Translations under genes and position numbers: made by a program
Assembly (NCBI GenBank): GCA_963931925.1
Contig: OZ007569.1
Coordinates: 63,549,546 to 63,613,545 of the forward strand
DNA length: 64,000 nt
Source of the DNA: Onchidella celtica
Lineage: Eukaryota; Mollusca; Gastropoda; Systellommatophora; Onchidiidae
Direction of reading: 5' to 3'
In this document: piece after piece, positions 25,101 to 37,100 of the stretch
How positions within the stretch are numbered: position 1 is the stretch's first letter
How the letters are laid out: the number at the start of each line of letters is the position of its first letter
The notes under the pieces: generated by a model
The model's input: only the letters and a program-made list of their open reading frames with translations
What the model was told of the DNA's origin: nothing
Databases searched by the model: none

Positions 25101-28100
25101 ATTCAGGGATGGCAATTCTCAGGAAATTTCCTGAATTCTGGATTTTTAAAAGTTTTTTTCTTAGTACACAGTATTTTGTTTGTTGTCCAATATGAATCGG
25201 TCTTAGCATAATATGTGTGTATTGCAGTACATGGTGGCGCATTGCATTAAAATTTCAGGAAATTTTTCTATTAGTAGTTTCCATCTCTGTTTGTTAGACA
25301 CTCTTCCGGTAATGGTGATATTTGATCTCCCCTTTACAATTCAGGCTGTCACAGTTTGAGCTAATTTAAATTTTGCATTTTACTTATACTACAGGTTATT
25401 AATGCTGTTTGAATTGTACATTATCTGTGGTTGCTGAATAGTCTTGTTTCTTGCTGTTTTTGCCTCTATTCCATGTACAAATGTCTTTTTTTTTTATGGC
25501 CTCAGAGTTTTTTACAGTGTTGTGCCATATCATTCATTTTCTTCAAAAATCTTCATTTAATATGGGGCTACAAACATTATTTGTGACTTGTTTGTGTATG
25601 GTTTCAGATTTCCGAAGATGCTGTTGCAGGTGATGTGGTTGGCCAACTTTACGACCTGAACACAACCGTTAGTGATCATGTCATTTTTTCTATCCCAGAA
25701 GATCCCAGCAATTTATTCATTGTAAAGGATAACAAGTATCTGATTCTTTCAAGAAATATCAGCACTTTCTTTGGAAATTCTGCTGGTGTGACAATCCAGG
25801 CCATTCACCAGCAGACACAAGAGACTAAGTCCAGAACTATCATTGTCATCATCATTAGATCAGATAAATGCTATGATAATGGTGCTTCGTGCCATGAAGA
25901 TGCAAGGTGTGTCCAAGTGAATGAAACATCACATCAGTGCCAGTGTAATGAAGATTTCCAAGGTGATGGTTATTTGTGTGAACAAATCGATGATTGTGAA
26001 TCTCAAGGAGGAAATGAACAGTGTGTTCATGGTACATGTACTGATGACATAGCTTCATTTGTGTGTCAGTGTGATGAAGGTTACATGGGAGAGCTGTGTG
26101 AGATTCCCCCTTCTTTAGCTGACCCTTGTCAAGGTCACTCATGTAAAAATGAAGCAGCTTGTAAGGCTACTAATGATGGAGTAGATTATATTTGTGTTTG
26201 CGGTCCAGGGTGGACTGGGGAAAGGTGTGAAACAAGCATTGATGACTGTTTAGCAGAACCATGCCTGGGAGGTGGCACCTGTGTAGATGGACATATGTCA
26301 TATTCATGTAGTTGCCCTGATGAAAGAACAGGTCACAAATGCCAGTTTTTTACCTATTCATGTCAAGCAATTAACTGTGATAGTGCGTTCATCTGTGTTC
26401 CGAAATTCAATAAGAATGACCAAATATGCAGTCCTGAAGACAGGGTAGTGGAATTGAAAATAAAATGTCTTGATGTAAGCAGACGTGAATGTGGTATAAA
26501 ATTTCTGATGTTTGTGGAAAGTAATGGAAGGCTTCCTGCCCAAGCCATGAGTCTTGAATCGGCAACAGCCAGGAAGAAGAGAGAAGTACATGAACTTCTG
26601 CATTTCATTAACACTTTTGGGACTTACATGCCACATTTGAATAACAAACATTTCAGTCCTGAACTGCGCGTAAAACGGCAGGCCAACAGCACCAATGAAT
26701 CTCAAGCCACAGCTTACTCTGTTAACATTGAAGAAGCTGAGGATGGAACACTGATTGTGAAATTTGTGTTGATGGATTCTACCTCTGTGCCTTTCACCAG
26801 GGAACAGGTTCTAGCAGCTTTAGCAGAGACATGTGATTCTATTGGTGAGTAGAATTTATCTTGCATTCTGATGTGTTTTGTGCTGTAAATTTTGTTGCAG
26901 TCTCTACATTAGAGAAGTGTAGCCACTGATCAGATTAACTCTTTCTGCCATGCTATTCTTTAACAAAAAAAGAAAAAAGAAAAATCAAAAATTTACTCAA
27001 GTGTAGTAACCCCAAAACAAATGAACAAGGACTAAAATTGCCTTTCACCCATAAGATGAGTTTTTTTGCGGGTTTTTGGGATGAAATTATGAGACATATA
27101 CTCTACAAGAGTTGTGCCTTTCAGTGACATGTCCTTCCATGGTGCATCTGCATTAACAAGGCTTGGTATCAAGCTTCTGATGGTACTGTACGTAAAGGTA
27201 TGCTGTCTAGTAAGAGTGAAAAGTTTGGTTCAAGTATATCAAAATATTATGTCACTATGTTCATATGAACAAAAAAAAGAAGAAAAATTAGGGCCATGGA
27301 AGGATACAGTATTTGATAACATTACTTGGGGGACCTGTTATTCACTATGGTTTAAGGCGGAGCACATTTATGCTAGATATTGTTGAAAATGGTAATAGGA
27401 AGGTCAGAATTCAGTGAATGTTAATGGATTTTATATCTAGAGAAAAGAAAGTAGGAAGACTCATCAAGTATGCTTAAATATTTATTTAGTAAATTCTTGA
27501 ACCTGAACTTCATAAATTAAATGCTACTTCAATGGGGAAATAATTTTGGAATCAAATTTGGAATTCATGAAAAGGTGAATATTTCGCATAGCCTATGGAT
27601 TTGCCAATCTAAATACATGCTCTTGTACCTGATAAAACACATTCACCCCTGAAAGACATTATTGGCAATACAGGGTGAGATGAACTACAAATCAGTCTCC
27701 CTTGCATGCTATGTCTCTTGCCAGTCTGAGACACCTTTCATTACAATTTAAAACTTGTACATGTATTTTCTTGTATCATCACTTTTATTAGCTTTTATTC
27801 AGCCAGACATAAGACTACCTAGCCCTACGAGAACATGGAATTTAAAATCATCAGTAGAAAGAAAGAAATTGATGTTAAATCATTAGTGTTTACATAAACA
27901 GACATCACAGGTATATTCAGATAACAGTTTGACATTCCATAAACATGCAATAGGCAAAACATATTTTCCCCCCGAGTCAGATGACCGAAACACCTGATTT
28001 TTGGAGTAAAATAGTTTGAATCTTTGTCTCTTGTACCAACCTTTTAGAGCATAAGAGCTTTTAGACCAGTGGTTCTCAGTGTTGGCGATATCGTCTGCCG

Positions 28101-31100
28101 GGGGTGGTGGTGAATGGAGGATGAGTGGGCGAGAAAATACTTTTCTGACGCAGTTTCTGCATAATGTCTTCACCATAAATTCTGTTCTTTTTACTTTTTA
28201 TTCCACATTATCATGTCACTGTTGTGCAAGCAAACGAAAAAAAAAAAAAAAAGAAACTTCATGTCAAGAACAGGCTGTTCAAATTCCGCGACCATTCAGT
28301 ATTATGTAAAATAGTTTCTTACCCAGCGTGTCCCATTCCCCAATTCTGTTTTTTTGTTTGAAATCAGTAATGAATACTCTTAGTCTTACTGTCATTAATA
28401 AAGCATTGAAATATCTTACATTATAATTTGTATGTAGTCTGTGTACTTATGGTTGTATATTAGGGTAGAGTGCCAGGGGGTGGGAGATGGAAGAAAAGTT
28501 TCAGGGGCGATTGCCTGAAAAGGTTTTTTAGACAATTAGATGGAGACAGAGTAAAAAAAAAAAAAAAGCTCTAACCGAAAAGAAAGCTGAGGTGTTCATG
28601 GTTTAAGCAGATATTTCAGTAAGTTTATCTAAATAGCACTTGTGGTCATGGATCTAAAAATTAACTGACCAATTTTGGACCCTCCACTCACATTACCTGC
28701 CATTAACCTACCTTCTCAACCCCTGTGCCCATCTTCTTCAGGACGATGGGGGAATAGCATTTGCAATATCAGACATCATCTAATAATTAAAGATTTATAG
28801 CCAAAAGGAATCGAACATTTGAAAAGATACGGCAAATTATGAAACATTTTGAACAGATCAATAGCAATAATATGCAAAATTACTACATGTACAACATGTA
28901 TTGGGAAATGTACATTGAGCAAAATTTTAACGTGGTAACCAAGACAACTGCGTTCAATAATAATTATTCTTTGATAATGAATAACTAAAACTAAAATAAA
29001 ATGTCATTCTGGCCATTAATACACATATAGGCTCTGCATCCATGCAGTCAAGTAAGATAAATGAGTGTATGTCCATTAAAAAATAGTTTACAGGAACCAT
29101 TGTAATCATATAAGGACTTAGTGTACAACGTATACATGTATATTAAAAATAACAGGGTGTATATAAATGAATGATAAGTTTCAACACTGATCATGACCAG
29201 ATGTAGGCCAGAAAAAACAGAATCTGTTTTCTGCTGAAGAATCCTTCACTTCAAGTTCAACTTGTCTAATCACTCCCTTCCTTTGGCATAGTTGGCATGA
29301 CAAATTACTCATGGTGGATCTTTTAATTCAATATGTACACTGTGTGGTTTACTTTACAGTGACATTGCTCTGATGTAGACAATTTTTAATAATGTTGATT
29401 GGCTTTTCATATGTAGGATATAGTTCTCTATTGTGCTAAAGTCACAACGAACCCTTGAGACATTGAACAAAAACTGTTCTCGTGTATGATAAGACTCTTA
29501 AAACTTCAACTCTTTCAAGATGCCTCCCTCGAGTAATAACAGAGTTCCTTTGATGTGCTTTGCATAGAAGATGTGCACTTGCTCATATTTATGCACGGCT
29601 GTATTGTTTGTTCTGAAGTCCATACGGACTTAGTCTTAACAACTTCATGTATATTATGGTGCATGTATCTCTTGAACTAATTTATATCATTGCTGCATAT
29701 CATAAATCCCTTAGAGATGATGGTTAAACTTTGTAATACTGTAAGTAGGCCTACTAACAAAATTTTATTATATGTGTAACGGTTAAATTTTTTTGTCTTG
29801 AGTAAATAATTTTTTAATAATATTGTCTTCAGAATTTGTATACATGTAGTAATTCAGATGAGCAGAAATACTGAATTAAATTTGAAATTACCAGTCAATA
29901 GTTACATCGGTTTTTTTTTTTAATGTTGAAATTGAGACACCTTTGCACATAAAAATGATAACGCTGTGATTCCTCCCCCCCCCCCCCCCCCCTCAAATTA
30001 AAATAAAATAAATAAATAAGAAACCACAATGCTCCACAAATTTGCTATTGACATATTCAGCTGCTTGATTGCTACACAGAATACAACACACAGGTGACAT
30101 AGTGCATGAATATCACTGATTTAAAATAATGATTTTTATATCAACCAGACAATGTGCTTCTCGCTCTCCCCTCCTCCTCTCAAACTCAAAGGTGTGGTCG
30201 CTGTGCTGTCTAGTACCTGTGAGTGGCTGCAAGATTTATTATAATATTATCTTCGTGCAGATGTGGGTACAGTATTGTTACATGTGTGTTTCTCATCCTT
30301 TCTGTTCGCATTGCATTTGTTTCTCACTTTGGCCAAATACAAACATGTTGTGTTTATTCAGTTCAAATTAATTTTGTTGGTCAGGCGTGACTTGGGGATG
30401 ACTGTGTGTGCAAAGCTGTTAAGATGGCTTTCCAAAATGACGTTCTTAATTCTCTTGAAGATACCTGAAACAGGAAGTTCCCAGTGTTCATCTTTTTCCT
30501 CGTCTCTCCCGAAACCAGTAAACCTGGACCCAAATACGAGAAGCTCATCATTGACAACTAGAGCTCCCTTTAGATCCCTGTCAAAGTCCCATAGCATCGT
30601 TTCGTACATGATTTCAATGAAAGGTGGTTCAAGACAGGATGTTATTTTCCACAATGTTCCATTTGTTTGTAAAATGAAAGCCTCCTCACCTTTTCTGAAG
30701 GAAACCATTTTGAGAAAAGGTCCTGGGGTATTTATTTCTGTTGATGTCATTGTATTTGTGTCAAATACTTCTACAACTGTTTCGCCGCCGCGACCATTTT
30801 TGTGACCAAAGAATATGAACTTTTCACCGACAGTGGTCACACAAGTGATTTCCATTTCTGGCGTCAGTGATCCGGCTTTAACCCACTGGTTTTGTGACGA
30901 AATGTCATGAATGGCCAGAACATTTATCATACATATGGAGTTGTCACTGTGGAAAGCAAACAAAAAAGTTCCTGAAGACAGAAGGAAACGTATGGTAGTT
31001 CCACTTGTGTAATCAGGCAGTCTTTTCCATTCCCTTATTGACAGAATGTACACTGCCATCTTCTGATCACCAGTTGCCACATAAACATTCTGATCTACAC

Positions 31101-34100
31101 AGACAACAGCAAGGGACCTGTTGATTCTGTTGAACGGCTGTCCCAAGCCATACCATTCTCCACCCATCGTTCTGGCCACAAGAATATTATCATATTCATA
31201 GTCTTCAAGGCTCCTGATAGCCACAATAACATTTTGCAATACATCTGTCTTTCTGTGCATGGCCGAGGGTGGACAGTAATCATGATGCCTGTCCGCATGC
31301 AGCTGGTACCTGATTCCTACTTGTACAATCTTCAATGCCTGTTCACTGGCCCTCACAATTTGGCACTTCTCCAAATTTTGTAAAAGGTATCTCCCACTAA
31401 CAAGGCAAATTCTACATTTCATTAGTAAATCAGGAAGAAAGGCAGTCCGATCACACTTGTCATTGCCTTCAGGATTATTTGCGTTGGTAACACCTTCATT
31501 GCATTCGTTACGGTCATGTGCCAGTGCAGTTTGTTGACTTTCAGAGCCTGTTTCACTGTCTGTCTCTATTCCAAGACTCTCTTGCTCATCAGTTTTGTCA
31601 CTAGGAACGACCTCATGGACAATGTTCACACTTTCATCTGTTTCACCGGGATCAGTTATTTCTGACATCTTTTTGTCGGGTTTGTAAGCAACCCATTTTA
31701 AAATGGTCTCCGCTACTCCATCTTCGGATGCCACATTGAGATCTTGGCTAGCAACAAGCTGCTTCAGTTCGTCTGCAGTGAGCATAAGGATGTCATCGTA
31801 TTTCCTCACTGCCTCAAACTCCTTAAGCATATAATTCCATGAGAATGTTCTAATTTCATATGAATCAAGTAACTTGCTGTTTTGGTAAATGATGAGACAG
31901 TTTTCAGGTGAGATATTGTTTTTCAGAAAAGTCTCACACTCTGTGAGCAGGAAAAGTATTTGAAGCTGATTGACAGCATGCCACATTTCAAAAATGTTGT
32001 CTTTTGTCAAGACATTTTTCCCACCATAGATGCACTCTAAAATTTTTGCAAATGTGTATTGTGAGATCTCATGCAAAGTAATTCTCTTTTCCAGATCTTC
32101 CTTCATTCCGGAGGTTAAGAGTCCATTAAAAAAACCGGAACAAGCAGCCAGAATGACACGGTGGCAGGCAAACTCGCAACCATCCGCTACAACAGTGATA
32201 TCCGCAAAGTCTGATTTACCTCTTTGACTTTCCAGTGCCTTCAGTATCTCTATAGCAATTTTTGCTCTCTCAGATGTGATGTCATCACCAGTGGCATTGG
32301 ACTCCATTTCTCTTGTTGTGGGTCGATGTGACTTTGTTACTGCGACAGAGCTTGATCTATTAAGAGATGCAAACAAGAAAAAAAAACATACTTTCAAGTT
32401 CGTGAAATGAAATTATACACTTGGGCATGCTAAATGAGAGAGAATTATTATTATAAGCTTATCTCAAGTAGCAGACTTGAGAGTGGAAAATTGTGTATGA
32501 CTTACGAAGATTTCATTTTTTAAAAATGAAGTGCATTCACAATTCTCAGTCTGAAATTGCACTACATGTACTTCGATCTTCATCACAGAGACAGTCTCAC
32601 AGCCGAAATATGTTTGTTTATCCAAACTTAATAAGATGAACGATACAATTTCAAATTTTAATAATTAATACAAATTTAATAATCCATAATAGGCCTACTT
32701 AAAAGTAGACACTCTCAAGAATTAATAGCACGTTCGTTTGCGGGAACTTATTTTTCATCATATCTGGCGATTTCAATGTACAGCAGGTACGCAAATCTTA
32801 TTCCGCGCTTCATTCGCACTTTTCAGTAACTCTTCAGGATATAATTATCAGATGTGTAAATCTGCATAATACACCGGAATGTATTATATTACATTGCATT
32901 GGTTTTCAGGAGCGGCTCTCAAAGATAACGCTAAATACATTAAATTCAAATGTGCCCAGTGTGGCTGCTAATCATTCTATGGCATCTGAATTACCAAACT
33001 TACGTTTAAATGTTTTATTCTCACAATTAAGACGATTTGAGTATGCTTTCACTAGATAAATCGGCGTTCGTTTTCTCAATGAACAAACTGATGAATTATA
33101 ACGAAAGTTGACACTGAATGAATGTAGCCTTACCATTCGCAGCTAGAATGGGAATCAAACTCTTTGTGGAAGGCTTCCGTTTTAGACAAGGTCACCAGGC
33201 ACTGAACAGAATATAAAAAAAAACTTGTGTTGTTCACCAGCACTGTACAGCACTGACGAATACTGTGGTATTAGGACACAACAGATTTGTAATCAAATGC
33301 ATCACTGTACCTGTAGTCCCAGTGACCAAACCACGTCGTTTGAAAGTTTCTTGGAATTTCTCTGACTCAGACCGGGGTTGCCAGATTGAAATTTTAAGTT
33401 TAAGTCAAACAATGCTAGAAAAAAGCCCCCCAAAAAGCCAAACTAATTTCAATACAGTTTTCATACTAACATCGCACGAAAACTCCAGAACCAGGGTAAT
33501 ATCAGCCTCCCTACTAGAATGAGTGGAGTGCATATGTATTTGGCTTAAATCTTGTCTGCTGTGAATTTTTTCCAAGTATTTCTGGTGATACAGTGAAAGC
33601 CTTTGCAACATTTTCTTGAAAGCGTTAGTTCTGCCCCGATTATCACCTAAAGGATGATTCAGCTGCATTCCGATTTAGTCTTAGTTTTAATGGAGGATCC
33701 TCTCAGGTACAGCTTTGCTGTTTGGGGAACTTTGCTGACTGGGGTTATTAGGCAAACAAATACAAAGGTGGCTAGCTCTTTAAATGCTTCATGGTGAAGT
33801 AAATTAATCTAGAACCACAGTGTGTGCAGAAAGTCCTAAGGTAGGTGATAGCCTTTCAAAAAAAAAAAGAAACGTAGCTGTTTAAAAGATATAAACCACA
33901 GATTCCAGTGTCAACTGGACACCGATCTTGCCGGTTGGCTGTTTCTTGGCAACGAGCGGCAGAAATCTTGGCACGTGTACATAATATGTATATATATTAT
34001 ATAACTGTATGCAACTGACCAAAACATATTTCCTCGATAAGAAGTGTTTCAGAAAAACCATGGTATGTGGTTTTGTACAGACCATTTCAGTATGTATCGA

Positions 34101-37100
34101 AAAAAGCCAAACAGAAATTAATTTTCTGACGCCGACCATTACCCCCCAAAAAAGCCAAATTCCTAGAATATGGCTTTAAAAAAGCCAATCTGTTAACCCT
34201 GACTCAGAACCGAACAAAGAACTTAACTCGACCCGAAACTGAAACTGGAAAGCTAACACTATCGAACATGATGACGTGTGGTGAACAGATGTTGTCAGGT
34301 TGAGAAAGTGTGCGCGAAAATTAAGTGATTAGAAGTGAAACTGAGTTAAAAGCCAGGGCATGAACCTCTTGTCCACTTTTTATGTGCAGTGGCTATTACA
34401 CTATATTATCGTTTATTATATAGGTCAGTCAAAGTACTGAAAGGAGCATAAAATCCACCCCTTCACACATAAGATATCATTATATAATTCACCATCAGTT
34501 TTCGCAACAAAGATTTGGTTTATTTTAACCACTGTTTATACCCGATTATGTTCTCCTGTGGAATCACATTCTACATGTATTTTCACAATGATTGAAGTCA
34601 TACCGCGAAAGAGGACTCATAATACATGTACATGTACCTTGCATGGTTAGAATACGAATCAAGGTGGGAGGTCTTTGTGGAAGGCTTAACGATTACAACA
34701 AGATAGATCATCAGATACCGAAGAGAACAACTTGTGTTCTCCACAAATACATTTTACTCAATACATGTATTCATCAAGGCACGTCCAGCGCCCACGTCAT
34801 TAGAATTTCTGAGAATTTGACAGAGCCGAAAGTGAAAATGATAACCAATACTGAACATACCGGTAACGAAGCGATGAAGTAAACAGATGTTGTCATATTG
34901 ATTAGAGTGGAAGGAGGGGGTGGGAGACAACAAGACAAAAGTTGACGGGGGTCACTGTTGTGTAGGCCTATACGTTTGAGAAGAACATATTGTAATTTTG
35001 AGTGGTTGTGGACTCAAAGTCTTGTATTTTGTACCCAGTTCACCGGCTTGTTTACGGGGGACTGGTTTGTAGGTTAATCAATAACTGGTAGGGCAAAGCG
35101 CCCTGTCAATATTACTGCAGCACACAAAACCCATCCCATCATTTTATTGGGAACCAGGGCTGGCAAGGTTGCTGGTTCAGATCCACACGCAGTAGCAAAA
35201 GAAAGCAGCGATGGAGCACCATAAGTCGCGATCTGATATGCCTCTCCCCCCCCCCCCCCCCCCACCAGTGTCAGGAAGCTAAAGGACTAAAACTCTGTCT
35301 TGACGAAAGGGGATTCTTCCTCTGAGGATTCTTCGTTGCTCATGCCCTCTCCTGTCGAGATTTTATTTCCTCATACCGTATGGTATCATTATAGATCTAC
35401 ATGTACATCATTTTTACATGTAGTTTCAGCGTTCACAAACCGCACCAAGTTCCACTCACAAAACTCGCACCTGAAGCAGAGATTTGCCTTGAAATAATGT
35501 TTTAGTAGATGTATAGGACTTGAGTTTGTTATGTCTGTTCTATGCAGGTTTGTGGTGAAGATTTTGGCTTTCACCTAGATTTTTTTTTTTTTTTTTACCT
35601 AATGTGTCCAGTGTTCATTGCAATGACCCATGCTTTAGGTACGCGCACACACAAAATGATAGGCTGATAGAATGAAGAAAAAGAGAACGCCCGTGTAAAT
35701 GCAGGTCTGAGACCAGGCTCATTTAGAGGGCCTAACGGGAGTTTGTAACTAGCAGGAATTTACAAGTAGCCTACGTATAATGCAGTTAATTTACATTTGT
35801 TAAAAGTGCAGCAATCCCATGGATCACAGCACCAAATCGTATTATTATGCAATAACTTGAATGAGTAAATTATAGTTATCAGTAGGCTATCGGTATAACG
35901 CCCCATTCTCTAGGCATGCCTTATACACGTACGACATGTACCTAAATATACACCCAGCCAGTAACCCTACGGAAATCTGATGTGTTGGACTGACGTCAAG
36001 TTTGCACACACAGGAATGACATTGTTCCTGCGTACATCCGCTGGTTGCGACATCGTGCCGACCTTGGCTTGATGGAGAGAACGCGCCAATATGATAATTC
36101 TACCAACCCTGCGGAAATCCTATACATGTATAAATCTACATCGGGTGGTGGCTGGGCAGTTACGAGTAACAATAACATCATGCGTAGAGTTGTTTTGGGT
36201 TTTGTGTGTGTGTGTGTGGGGTGGGGGGGGGGGGGTTGCTGTCTTTGATTTTGTACGTAGCTGATAGAGTATCATATAGGTCCATGTAATAATTATAATG
36301 CACATAGCCAGTATTTCTGGGTCATGTGAAGGTTGGAGGTTGGCTTTATTTTAAGTGCTGTTGGGGAACCTCAGTCCTTCCTTTGTCAATACATGTAGTT
36401 GCATGTGCGATCCATCCAACAGAATTTGCCCACAACTCCTTCAGTTGTTCATTCTCCGCCGGGGATATCAAGACAGGAGAGACCCGCGTGAGAAATAAAA
36501 CCCAAACAGTACAAAGCAAACTAAAGAGAAGACAGAAAATACACAAATTTTCGGCTTTCGCCTTTGTCAAGTGGAAAAAAAACGAACACGAAGTGAAACA
36601 GTTTACTTAGATTAAAAAAAAAAAAAATGAATAAATAAATAAATAAATGAAAGAAAATAATAATAATAAAGAAATTTTTTTTATATATATAATATATTGA
36701 TATTGGCAACAGTGGAATTATCGAAGGCAATGCTGGACATTGATCCCTTGGGGAGTGATAGTGCCGAGCTGGAAAATTAATCGTTGTTCGGTCTCAAAGC
36801 GTACATTAGCGCCTGCGTTACAAGACTTGAGCCCCAGAATTTGAATGTCGTTGGATGGCTCATGGTCTGGTCGATTAAAATGGACAGAAACAGGCTTTCC
36901 ATTTTGATTTTCAATGTCACGGAGGTGCTCCCGAAACCGAGTGTGAAGCTGACGTCCCGTTTCACCAATGTACAACATATGACACCTGGCACAGCGGATA
37001 GCATACACCAGATTACGTCTATGGCAAGTGAAGCTTTCCTTAATGCTGAACGTCGCCAAAGGGCACTCGATGGAAGACGATTGAAGGACATGTGTGCACG

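Noticed and set aside
35174-35184. GGTTCAGATCC resembling a tRNA B box, possible SINE
   Set aside because: No A box at the proper distance and no foldable tRNA-like body or target duplication.
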